Below, piece after piece: positions 1 through 7,263 of a stretch of DNA of 12,746 bases. Both the position numbers and the translations under genes were made by a program. The DNA comes from Alphaproteobacteria bacterium (GTDB lineage: Bacteria > Pseudomonadota > Alphaproteobacteria > Micavibrionales > UBA1664). The first letter of the stretch is position 1; every line of letters begins with the position of its first letter. Under the pieces are notes generated by a model. That model saw nothing but the letters and a program-made list of their open reading frames with translations, was not told the origin of the DNA and did not search any database. The stretch spans positions 1 through 12,746 of the forward strand of contig JAUHXB010000014.1 in the NCBI GenBank assembly GCA_030427215.1, written 5' to 3'.

Positions 1-372
1 ATTTGCCCCTGGACACCGCAATTGTTCAACATTTTTGTTTGTGACGTCATAAGCGGCATATTGTGTATCTGCGGAATCTGGGTTAAGGGGATAGGGGTCA
101 ATATACCCTGTTTCTGTAATGCCATTATCACCCTCTGGATAGCGTAAAATACAATCTTGAATGGCTGATCGAATAACCCGCGCTTGGGAATTAAGCTGTG
201 TTGCTAATTTAAATGTATTTTGCGTACGCGATGATTGGCCACTTGGTTGAATAAAGGTGGTGGTGAGTGCCGCCAATAACGCAATCGCGATTAAGATATA
301 GAGTAAGGCTCCACCCCTTTGGGATGAAGCCTTACCTTTAGATATATGAAAGGTAGAGTGGTTTGTGAGCAT
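1..372 (-). CDS. Pilin-like (pseudopilin) protein, partial, C-terminus outside window
   Basis: The reading frame is open from an ATG at 372-370 to the window edge (124 codons, no stop), so it is the N-terminal part of a longer protein. Residues 1-18 are a basic, polar leader. They are followed by R19-G20 and a hydrophobic helix at about 21-40 (GALLYILIAIALLAALTTTF), the layout of a type III signal cleaved by prepilin peptidase after G20. The residue at mature position 5 is Tyr, not the usual Glu, as in GspK-like minor pseudopilins. C74 and C120 could form a disulphide. The start lies one base after the stop of the preceding pilin-like gene. The two proteins share the leader/helix pattern and a QxS..S motif after it, so they look like paralogues. 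Codons 13-24 form a strong hairpin and codons 4-9 carry an inverted-repeat arm. I infer a minor pilin or pseudopilin; substrate and assembly partners are unknown. Confidence 0.75.
   Translation of the reverse strand, partial: MLTNHSTFHISKGKASSQRGGALLYILIAIALLAALTTTFIQPSGQSSRTQNTFKLATQLNSQARVIRSAIQDCILRYPEGDNGITETGYIDPYPLNPDSADTQYAAYDVTNKNVEQLRCPGAN
303..335 (-). other. 15-bp hairpin within pilin-like coding sequence
   Basis: Read on the minus strand, bases 335-321 pair with 317-303 around a three-base AAA loop. The outer eight pairs are GTAAGGCT with AGCCTTAC; the inner seven are TCATCCC with GGGGTGG, including two G-U wobbles. There are no bulges or mismatches. The stem covers codons 13-24 of the partial pilin-like gene, exactly around the prepilin cleavage site (R19-G20/G21). 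No convincing T-run follows, so it is not a standard terminator. It could slow ribosomes, protect or expose the mRNA to RNases, or set the ratio of the two pilins; these roles are inference. Confidence 0.6.
346..361 (+). repeat. Left arm of 16-bp perfect inverted repeat
   Basis: The plus strand reads ATGAAAGGTAGAGTGG. Its exact reverse complement is at 1145-1160. This arm lies in codons 4-9 of the partial pilin-like gene. Bases on both sides of the two arms differ, so the match is exactly 16 bp. Together the arms enclose the complete 255-residue pilin-like gene. Confidence 0.85.
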
Positions 373-373
373 A

Positions 374-1141
374 TTATCTTTCTAAGATCACTGTATAGAA
401 AACAAACGCGTTATCAGGGGCAGTTCCACCGTTTCGGAAACACCCAAATGGCTTTCCATCTGTAATATTAGCAGAATAACTTGAAACACCACCAGAGCCT
501 GTATACGCACCAGTTTGTAAAACTGTTTCCGATGACGGTATGTCAGTGCTGGGGGTGTCGATGTCAAAGTCATAGTCACCAGTATCAGCACCTGTTCCTC
601 CGGATAAATCGGCTGTTGCAACAGGGTTATCTTGACGTGGATCTGTTAGAATACCAGCCTCTTGGTTCAAACGTTTACAAACAGATTCTGACACACCCGG
701 CAAGAAAGCGATTAATTCGTTTCCAAGTGTGCTTGATGCGACACTGCTTCCAATTTGAGGGATTTCGTAATTCATGTTGAAGAACCATTCGCCGGCACTC
801 CCATTATCCATGACTTCTGATGGCGCATTTTGGTAAATTGCACCGCCGCCTAATGGGTTAAAGACCAGCAATGGATCGGAAACCGTAGCCGTGTTATAAG
901 GTTTTGTAAAAGCAATTTGTGTGTCCTGATATCCATCGATAATCATTCTTAATGCCGCTGTTCGAACAGTAACAGGATACTGCGTCAACTGTGCCGCGTT
1001 AAGGATATTTGTTTCACGGGATGCGTCACCACCTGAACGTGATGATTGCGTTACCGCATATGATAGTGCCGCAAAAAGCGCCACCGCTATAAGAATCAGG
1101 AATAAAACATTCCCTTTCTGATTTGTTTTAAATTTTTTCAT
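374..1141 (-). CDS. Pilin-like (pseudopilin) protein, 255 aa
   Basis: The protein begins with a short basic leader (residues 1-10, ending KG) and a hydrophobic helix at about 11-30 (NVLFLILIAVALFAALSYAV). This fits a prepilin-peptidase substrate cut after G10. Mature position 5 is Leu, not Glu, resembling GspK-type minor pseudopilins rather than major pilins. At about 245 mature residues it is larger than most major pilins. The globular part holds C155 and C234, a possible disulphide, and a Gly/Ser/Thr/Asp-rich stretch at about 178-222. The end, FYTVILER, is beta-strand-like. The gene lies 36 bp after the single-pass membrane protein gene and one base before the next pilin-like gene. The ribosome-binding region lies inside one arm of a 16-bp inverted repeat. 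A tip or minor subunit of the pilus/pseudopilus is the best guess; the pilin fold beyond the N-terminal helix is not proven by eye. Confidence 0.8.
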   Translation of the reverse strand: MKKFKTNQKGNVLFLILIAVALFAALSYAVTQSSRSGGDASRETNILNAAQLTQYPVTVRTAALRMIIDGYQDTQIAFTKPYNTATVSDPLLVFNPLGGGAIYQNAPSEVMDNGSAGEWFFNMNYEIPQIGSSVASSTLGNELIAFLPGVSESVCKRLNQEAGILTDPRQDNPVATADLSGGTGADTGDYDFDIDTPSTDIPSSETVLQTGAYTGSGGVSSYSANITDGKPFGCFRNGGTAPDNAFVFYTVILER

Positions 1142-1144
1142 TTT

Positions 1145-1160
1145 CCACTCTACCTTTCAT
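1145..1160 (-). repeat. Right arm of 16-bp perfect inverted repeat, over a ribosome-binding region
   Basis: Read on the minus strand this is ATGAAAGGTAGAGTGG, the exact reverse-complement partner of 346-361. It ends three bases before the ATG of the 255-residue pilin-like gene and so contains its likely Shine-Dalgarno sequence (AAAGG, or the GAGTGG nearer the start). In the polycistronic mRNA, this arm and the one in the next gene could base-pair. Confidence 0.85.
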
Positions 1161-1177
1161 TAAGAAACTTTTTTACA

Positions 1178-1708
1178 TTATCTGTTAATACTTAGTGTAT
1201 TCACTTTGAAACTTCCCTGCAAGAAGCCATTTTGGCACTCTCTGCCGACACATAAATAGTCAATTGCCAATCTCCATCGTGTTCCGCCGTTATAGGCATG
1301 GTTGATTGCTTCTCGAAACGCTCCAAAATACCGTCCAGATGATGACGCGAGATTAATAGTATCCCTAATAGCCGTAATATTAATATCTTTGTATAAAGGG
1401 TTTGTTCTGGCTGCAAAGTTTGCGATTTCATCAGCTGGGACAGCCTGTGTTGAAATTGTCGGAACAACCGGCTTCAAGGCCTCTGTTTTAATGAGTTCTG
1501 TACGGATTTCAGACACATTTTTTGCCAAAGTTGTTGCATATACAATACCAAGGCCCGCAATAAGCCACACAATTCCTCCGGCAATAAGAACACCGTAACC
1601 AGCGCGAACCGGGAACTCTTCTAAAAAACGGTTTAAGTCATTCATACCTTGTGGTGATAGGTATTTATTGACAAGCGCATTAAAGCTATTGAGGTCGAAT
1701 TTTTTCAT
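1178..1708 (-). CDS. Single-pass inner-membrane protein of the pilus cluster, 176 aa
   Basis: I do not recognise the family. A cytoplasmic N-terminus of about 36 residues is followed by one transmembrane helix at about 37-59 (hydrophobic, Gly/Ile/Val-rich). A region of about 115 residues then probably faces the periplasm; it begins with a charged helical stretch (60-78) and ends with a pair of cysteines, C153 and C158, that could form a small disulphide loop. The size and layout recall small bitopic alignment proteins (PilN/PilO of type IVa, PilP of R64-type systems), but no diagnostic motif is visible. It is the first gene after a 101-bp AT-rich gap and precedes the two pilin-like genes, so a role linking pilins to the platform is plausible. 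The ATG at 1708 has a distant AGGGA as its only Shine-Dalgarno candidate. Confidence 0.75.
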   Translation of the reverse strand: MKKFDLNSFNALVNKYLSPQGMNDLNRFLEEFPVRAGYGVLIAGGIVWLIAGLGIVYATTLAKNVSEIRTELIKTEALKPVVPTISTQAVPADEIANFAARTNPLYKDINITAIRDTINLASSSGRYFGAFREAINHAYNGGTRWRLAIDYLCVGRECQNGFLQGSFKVNTLSINR

Positions 1709-1809
1709 TTATAATATATCCCTAGTATTAGAGTACATGATTTACTTTAAAAGGAAATAAACTTTGTAACTAATATGCATAAAATTTTAGATGTAATTAT
1801 TTGAAAATA
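1709..1809. other. AT-rich intergenic gap inside the pilus cluster
   Basis: This 101-bp stretch is the largest non-coding gap among the minus-strand genes, whose other junctions are mostly tight. It is very AT-rich. On the minus strand it contains TATATT close to the following ATG, but no convincing partner -35 element and no terminator hairpin. An internal promoter for the last three genes is possible, not shown. Confidence 0.4.
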
Positions 1810-2805
1810 TTATCTATTTCCCCTGATACGAACACGGCCGTCTTTTTCAATTTGATTGTTGACAGTCCTCGCCCCTTGAAGAAGAGGATTATCTATTGCT
1901 GAAAATGATCTTGGGACAAGCGCTTCCCAAGTGACAGTGCCAGATGAATCAACTTCGTATTTGACCAATGTGCCTTGAATTTGAATAAGAGTATCCAGAA
2001 GCTCCTGAATACGAATAATATGTTTGATTGAATCATTCTCTAACGAACGCGCGGCATCATCCAATAATTTCATTGATGCAAATTCAGTTTCAGATTTTGT
2101 TTTGTCAAGTTGTGGCTTTATGGCATTCGCATAGGCATACATCCCCATAATATAGATAGCGACTAAAAGTCCGACAAGCGCACCAGAAACAACCATGATT
2201 TTTCCGACTGTTCTGGTAAGTTGATCTTTTTTGAGTTCAATATTAACCCATGGTGCGATATCCGCCGTTTCATCATTAATTGTAACAAAATTTGCATCCA
2301 TTGATTGAACTTTTGGAAGAATTGTTCTTGATGCACCAAGGAATAGTTGCATCCTGCCCGTATCCTGATCCCATCTGAGTGCAGAGGCTTGCCCATCTTT
2401 TTCATAGATATAAACAGTTTCCTTATCCCAATACTCACTGTTCCCCGGCAATGCCGCTGCCAATGGGCACCAACTATCAACAAGTGAGCCAAGAGTAGAA
2501 GAGGGCGTCGCCAAATACCAACATTTTCCCTCATCAGTTGTGTAAGTGAAATGCACACGTTCTGTGCCACAGGCTTGCACTGCGGCGTTCCAAATACTTT
2601 CTTCTTCCATTCCAACGATATGGGGTATGGATCCCGCAACCAATTCGTCAGGCAATGCTGGCTTATAGATCTTGCGCGCGGCACCTTTATTTTTTGAAAT
2701 CATATCAAGGAGTGATTGTTGAACTGTTTTCTTTGTAGCAGCCGAACTTTGTGTTTTTTCAACTTGCGGCGATTGAACGTCCGAAGATGTCGTTTGGTCT
2801 GTCAT
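1810..2805 (-). CDS. Bitopic membrane protein, PilO2/BfpC-like layout, 331 aa
   Basis: The family is not recognised with certainty. Residues 1-50 are polar and Ser/Thr/Lys-rich, probably disordered. Residues 50-195 form a compact domain with three cysteines (C79, C95, C113). One transmembrane helix lies at about 201-224, followed by a charged helical, coiled-coil-like segment (225-285) and a short C-terminal strand region ending in basic residues. A large cytoplasmic N-domain, a central helix and a periplasmic tail is the layout of PilO2/BfpC/TcpD-type accessory proteins, which hold the ATPase at the platform in type IVb pili; assignment here rests on layout and position only. The start overlaps the stop of the GspF-like gene by one base (TAATG), and a strong AGGAGG lies at 2815-2820. 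It directly follows the ATPase and platform genes, supporting a role in the motor complex. Confidence 0.75.
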   Translation of the reverse strand: MTDQTTSSDVQSPQVEKTQSSAATKKTVQQSLLDMISKNKGAARKIYKPALPDELVAGSIPHIVGMEEESIWNAAVQACGTERVHFTYTTDEGKCWYLATPSSTLGSLVDSWCPLAAALPGNSEYWDKETVYIYEKDGQASALRWDQDTGRMQLFLGASRTILPKVQSMDANFVTINDETADIAPWVNIELKKDQLTRTVGKIMVVSGALVGLLVAIYIMGMYAYANAIKPQLDKTKSETEFASMKLLDDAARSLENDSIKHIIRIQELLDTLIQIQGTLVKYEVDSSGTVTWEALVPRSFSAIDNPLLQGARTVNNQIEKDGRVRIRGNR

Positions 2806-4025
2806 TACATTGCCCCTCCTAATAATCCGCCCATCATGCTTTCCATGCTCATATTCATTACAGTTAATCCAAAAATCGCACTACCAAATGCGATGACCAA
2901 ATATAAACCAGTTATAGCAAAGGCCAACCAGACAATAAGGGAGTGTTTTGTCTTCCCCCCTTGTGCGCGCATTTCCGCAATCGCATCCATAATCGTAGCA
3001 AGTTGTGCAAGATCAGACAAGCCAGCCAATTCCATTCGTTCGTTTTTCGTCAATGGATCACGGTCAAGGGCTTGTCCCAATGATACCCCTCTGTTTAAGT
3101 CATCATGGGCTTGTTCCCAATATGTCGCAATGTCTGGGATATTGGTTGATTCTGACGCTTGTTTCAATGCATCGGCAATTGGTACTTTACCACGTATCAT
3201 CCGCGCACAAACCGACATTGAATCAGCAAAACCCAAATCACGTAAATAGGCGCCAATAAGTGGAATGGACCGAACCACTCTTGCGGTGGGCCAATCTTTC
3301 TTTCCTCTATTGTAAAAGAATGACAGCACGCACCATATTAAGAAAAAACCAGAACCCAACGCAGATGCAATTAAAACATTCCACAATAGTTCTAGGTTAC
3401 CAACAACATATTCAAATTCTTCTAATTTCACAGGGTCTGTTGGCTTATTATCATGAAACCATTTCAAAACAAGGTCTTTTCCCCAAAATAATGATTGAGT
3501 AATCGTAATAACATCAAAACCCAACCACGCCATTGTCCCACCCATGGCGCGCGTGTTTTTTCGTTTTTGTGTGATTGTTTCAATGGCATGGGGGATACCA
3601 TCCCTTAATTTATTTGCTTTTTCCGATGCCGCTAAAATCGCGACTGTGGACTGATCAAAAATCCTTAGAGATTTGAGAGCATCAATAACCCCTAATCCTT
3701 GTGATAAGGCTTCCCGCGCCGGGGCCAAGATGTTTTGTCGCATGGGGTTTGCCTCAACTTCAATAATTTTCCATAGAGCCACACCAGGGGACGTTGCAGA
3801 TGATCGAAATAAAATCCCACGCAGAAGTTGAATTTGCCACCAACTTGACCTTGCAAGCAATCTTTCCAATGGTGATCTGGAATATTCCCGAATTGATAGG
3901 ACATAAGCCCCTCGTTTTATAATTTCACGCCGAACGTCATCTTGCGTCGGCAGATAAAACGTCTCTCTAGATCGTTTGGGGCCCGATGTTGTATCTTGTG
4001 CTATTTCTGCTAACCACTGTTTCAC
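2805..4025 (-). CDS. Type II secretion/type IV pilus platform protein, GspF/PilC family, 406 aa
   Basis: This polytopic inner-membrane protein is expected to bind the assembly ATPase and pass its motion to the growing pilus. Two related helical F domains are visible: about 60-160 (with SPGVALWKIIEVE and LSQGLGVIDAL) and about 255-355 (with GKVPIADALKQA and LNRGVSLGQAL). The repeated G-x-x-hydrophobic-x-x-A-L pattern is typical of the T2SSF fold. Hydrophobic segments lie at about 160-182 (weak), 213-237 and 361-390. The N-terminal 50 residues resemble the usual GspF start. The length matches the family. The start is a GTG at 4025-4023: a GAGGA Shine-Dalgarno lies six bases upstream (4032-4036), no Met is available before residue 95, and an overlapping ATG in another frame is followed at once by TGA. 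It begins two bases after the ATPase gene, so the two are translated together. Confidence 0.92.
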   Translation of the reverse strand: MKQWLAEIAQDTTSGPKRSRETFYLPTQDDVRREIIKRGAYVLSIREYSRSPLERLLARSSWWQIQLLRGILFRSSATSPGVALWKIIEVEANPMRQNILAPAREALSQGLGVIDALKSLRIFDQSTVAILAASEKANKLRDGIPHAIETITQKRKNTRAMGGTMAWLGFDVITITQSLFWGKDLVLKWFHDNKPTDPVKLEEFEYVVGNLELLWNVLIASALGSGFFLIWCVLSFFYNRGKKDWPTARVVRSIPLIGAYLRDLGFADSMSVCARMIRGKVPIADALKQASESTNIPDIATYWEQAHDDLNRGVSLGQALDRDPLTKNERMELAGLSDLAQLATIMDAIAEMRAQGGKTKHSLIVWLAFAITGLYLVIAFGSAIFGLTVMNMSMESMMGGLLGGAM

Positions 4026-4027
4026 AT

Positions 4028-5746
4028 TTAATCCTCAACATGAAGGAGGGCCACGCGTGGATCAACCAATCCTGAAAGCATCAAGTCGACAATTCCCTCA
4101 CGACGAGAGTGGAAAATAACGCCCGGTTCCTTGGTAATATTATTTACATTACCCATGAGGGCTTCGTATATTCCGTCGCGCTCATTAACAGGTGATGTCA
4201 CCAATAACGCATCCAACAATAATGTTCGCCCCATAAATCCTGTTCTCGCACATAGATCACATCCAGCAGAATTATGTTTGGAAACGATTGTGTCGGCCTC
4301 AATATCCATTGCTTTTAACTCATCGTTATCAACGATTTCCGACGCTTTTGTCTTGTGGGCACACCCCTGACATAACATTTTGATCAAGCGTTGGTTTAAA
4401 ATACATCGAACTTGTTGTGCCAAGGTATAGGTTGATGATCTTTCCCGCTCGGCAGGCATAAGTGATCTTAGCCGCTCAAAGGTTTGTAGCGCGGTATCAG
4501 CGTGAATGGTTGAAATCACTGTGTGCCCTGATTCTGCGGCACGCAAAGATGTTTCAACCGTATCCATATCCCGCATTTCCCCGATCACAATATAATCGGG
4601 ATCATGACGCATGGCCGCACGGATTAAATCACTAAATTCGCCGCCCATCATACCGCCATGAACTTGCCATTGCGTGGCATACCTTAATTCATATTCGATA
4701 GGATCTTCAATGGTTAGAACATGGCGCCTGCGTCGATCAATTTGTTGCACACAAGCATAAAGTGTTGTTGTTTTACCTGATCCTGTAGGTCCAGAGAGGA
4801 GGATCAATCCACCTCCCCCTTTAATTTCAGGGGACAACATTTTTTCAAGATAGAAGCCGACATCTTCATGACGACGGAATAAATCATCAAATCCTTTTAG
4901 TGCCGCGCGGTCCAATAAACGCAACGTTAATTTCTCGCCATCTTGGCTATGCCCTGCCGCGGCAACACGCACATCAACACCGCGACCTTGCCATTGAAAG
5001 GCAAAACGTCCGTCTTTGGGAGTATTTCTATCACCAAAATTCATGCCTGCTTCACGTTTTAGCAATGTCGTTAAACGCGACATTGCATCGCCAGGTAATA
5101 AATGAACCGGCATTAAATCCCCATCAACGCGGTACCGAATCCAGTTAGGGGCATCAGGGGCGTTATCTTGAATGATGTGAATATCAGATGCTCGTAATTG
5201 TAACGCTTCGGCCAACATATCACGCATAAATTGATTTAATAAAAGGCCGTTATCAACGTCCAGAAGCCATTCAACCAGTGTTTTTTCTGTCCGATCTGCG
5301 GAAAGGTCGTGAACATTGCGAAGTGCATCCAGCAATTCTGCACGGTCCCAAATCTCTGATTTTACTTCAGTAACGTGCAGACCTGCGCGCTGCGCTGTTG
5401 ATGTAAAGGATTCAACCTGTTTTTGACTCAGCTCATCCAAAGGTGCAATTTTTAAAACGCCACCCTCCATTCCGATCAAATGTATATTGAGAGGCAGCCA
5501 TGTTTGAACAGGAATAAGAGAGCGAAGTTGATCGCCTGTCGCACTATCCTTTTTTGTTTCACCATCTTCTGATACCTCAACATTTGAAACAGCTCCGGCT
5601 GCATCTAATAATTGTTCTGTTGAGCGCGTAATCCCTTGACGGACAAGCATGGCTCTCTCTTTTTGAACCATATCGAGATATCGCTCACGACCCTCCGCTG
5701 CTCGCTTTTTAATGAAATTAACTTTGTCCTTTGCGGTTTCGGTCAT
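4028..5746 (-). CDS. Pilus/secretion assembly ATPase, GspE/PilB family, 572 aa
   Basis: This cytoplasmic hexameric ATPase powers pilin or pseudopilin assembly. The catalytic core is complete: Walker A GPTGSGKT (319-326), Asp box TIEDPIEY (345-352), Walker B DYIVIGEMRD (384-393, catalytic E390) and His box GHTVISTIHAD (407-417). ASDIHI at 186-191 marks the start of the conserved N2 region. C459-x2-C462 and C496-x2-C499 form the tetracysteine zinc site of GspE/PilB extension ATPases, which PilT-type retraction ATPases lack. Residues 1-80 are charged and helical and differ from standard GspE N1 domains. The length is normal for the family. The ATG overlaps the stop of the periplasmic protein gene by one base (TAATG) and has a GGAG Shine-Dalgarno. 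No second (retraction) ATPase is in the window, which favours an extension-only or secretion-like machine, unless pilT lies elsewhere. Confidence 0.96.
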   Translation of the reverse strand: MTETAKDKVNFIKKRAAEGRERYLDMVQKERAMLVRQGITRSTEQLLDAAGAVSNVEVSEDGETKKDSATGDQLRSLIPVQTWLPLNIHLIGMEGGVLKIAPLDELSQKQVESFTSTAQRAGLHVTEVKSEIWDRAELLDALRNVHDLSADRTEKTLVEWLLDVDNGLLLNQFMRDMLAEALQLRASDIHIIQDNAPDAPNWIRYRVDGDLMPVHLLPGDAMSRLTTLLKREAGMNFGDRNTPKDGRFAFQWQGRGVDVRVAAAGHSQDGEKLTLRLLDRAALKGFDDLFRRHEDVGFYLEKMLSPEIKGGGGLILLSGPTGSGKTTTLYACVQQIDRRRRHVLTIEDPIEYELRYATQWQVHGGMMGGEFSDLIRAAMRHDPDYIVIGEMRDMDTVETSLRAAESGHTVISTIHADTALQTFERLRSLMPAERERSSTYTLAQQVRCILNQRLIKMLCQGCAHKTKASEIVDNDELKAMDIEADTIVSKHNSAGCDLCARTGFMGRTLLLDALLVTSPVNERDGIYEALMGNVNNITKEPGVIFHSRREGIVDLMLSGLVDPRVALLHVED

Positions 5747-7263
5747 TATGTTTCTCCACCTGCCGGTGTTGTGGACGATACAGGCGTTGACAATGATCGA
5801 TCAAAAACAAGTATAACAATATTAACACCGCTGGTTAGTCGAACACCGATATCGGTGATATCCACTTTCCATTCAAAACCACCAATTAGTGTTGTTTTAC
5901 CGTCTGCGACGATGCGACTGCCAACTGGTCCGCGAATAATGGCGTGTTTCTTGGAGTGTGATGTCACAATATATCCATCTAGCACAGGCGGTGTCCCTGA
6001 TGTTGGTAATCCAGATGGCTGGGAACTACCGGGTTCGAAACTTGTGCTTATGCCATCGACAATTTGTTGACCGCCCGTAACGATTATAGGCTTGCTGTCA
6101 ACACTAATGGCCTGATCTGCTGTTCCACGAACGGGAAGAACCAAGATACCGCGTGCGCCATCGTGAACGATACGAACATCATCAATCACAGATCCGCTTT
6201 TTGTTGGAGCCCATGCAATTGTTAATGGACAGGCGCCGGTTGGTTCCAAAACTAATCCGTCAGAACATCCATTGCTTAACAATTTAAGACCGTTTTCAGA
6301 TCCAGCCAGGGTAATGTTTTCTAGTGTGATGCCCGCATCACCAACATTGACAAGGCTGATTGTTATAGCGGATTGAGAGTTGATACCTGTTCCAAAATTG
6401 ACCTCGGTCTCGCTTGAAACCAAGACCCCGCGCCCTGGAAGGGAATCTGGGAATATGCTTGCTTGTTCTGCTTGACCAGGGCTAAATTCACCAGAAATTG
6501 GAATATTAGCAACCGCAGAAGCACCCGAATGTTCAATCACTAAAAATCCACTTGAAGGGCCTTCAATGCTTGGCGACCATAAAATAGAGGCGATACACGC
6601 CTGTCCCGAGTTCAATGATTTACAATCACTGCGCAGGTCATATCCTGATTGCATTGGTGCATCGATGTACACGTCGCTAATATCAATTGTATCGGCAGTT
6701 ACATTACGTATTGTGACAGAACGAATAATAGGTCGACTGGCCTGTAACGTTCCAAATTCGATAGGGGATGGTGTAACCTCTACATCATTAATAATATTGA
6801 CATCGTCACTTGCGGCGTCGACTGATCCGTTAATACGGGCGGTAACAAGACGGCTTCGCCCTGTGTGACGAATTAACATTTCTGTTCGCCAATTCCCAGG
6901 CTGCAAACCTTTTATTGCGATAATCATTGCGCATTCTGCGCCACTGGTTAGAGGTTCTGTCGAACACTCGTTAATGGTAATATTGGCCGAAATAGTTGAA
7001 GAAGGGTAGAGATTAACATTTCTAAATTCAATAGGACGTCCGCTTTCATTTCTAAAACGCACAATAACTTGGGCGGTGGATCCTACTGGAATCGCCCCGC
7101 CACTAACATCTTCCTCAACGGCAACAAGATCGGAAGATGGCCCGCCCGATTGTTCAACAGGGTCACCAAAGGCCGATTGAGCCATTGCCGTGTTCGCAAG
7201 AGCATAATTAGTCAGAAAACAGTTGCAAATAAAAGCCATGGTAAGAAAACGTATGGTTATCAT
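5746..7263 (-). CDS. Periplasmic protein: three Ig-like (ASH-like) repeats plus PilP/GspC HR-like domain, 505 aa
   Basis: A signal peptide covers about residues 1-28 (cleavage near ALA-N or MAQ-S); no other membrane segment is visible. Three beta-rich repeats follow at about 55-148, 164-258 and 285-380. Each ends with a cysteine pair (C100/C111, C214/C223, C333/C345), and the second and third begin with an FGT strand and continue to W-[SA]-P after the cysteines, the pattern of choice-of-anchor D/ASPM-SPD-2-Hydin-like domains. After a Gly/Ser/Pro linker (about 385-427), residues 428-490 alternate short strands (YIVTS, HAIIRG, VRLTSG, NIVILVF) like the HR domain of GspC or the PilP beta-domain, which bind the secretin N0 domain. 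The gene sits directly between secretin (start codon abuts secretin stop) and ATPase, fitting a secretin connector. GGGAG precedes the ATG. The HR assignment is pattern-based inference; the repeats are more secure. Confidence 0.85.
   Translation of the reverse strand: MITIRFLTMAFICNCFLTNYALANTAMAQSAFGDPVEQSGGPSSDLVAVEEDVSGGAIPVGSTAQVIVRFRNESGRPIEFRNVNLYPSSTISANITINECSTEPLTSGAECAMIIAIKGLQPGNWRTEMLIRHTGRSRLVTARINGSVDAASDDVNIINDVEVTPSPIEFGTLQASRPIIRSVTIRNVTADTIDISDVYIDAPMQSGYDLRSDCKSLNSGQACIASILWSPSIEGPSSGFLVIEHSGASAVANIPISGEFSPGQAEQASIFPDSLPGRGVLVSSETEVNFGTGINSQSAITISLVNVGDAGITLENITLAGSENGLKLLSNGCSDGLVLEPTGACPLTIAWAPTKSGSVIDDVRIVHDGARGILVLPVRGTADQAISVDSKPIIVTGGQQIVDGISTSFEPGSSQPSGLPTSGTPPVLDGYIVTSHSKKHAIIRGPVGSRIVADGKTTLIGGFEWKVDITDIGVRLTSGVNIVILVFDRSLSTPVSSTTPAGGET

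Noticed and set aside
2716..3249. A 177-codon plus-strand open frame opposite the GspF-like gene.
   Set aside because: It is antisense to two clear genes, spans their junction and is rich in the Cys, Pro, Ile and Arg typical of shadow frames.
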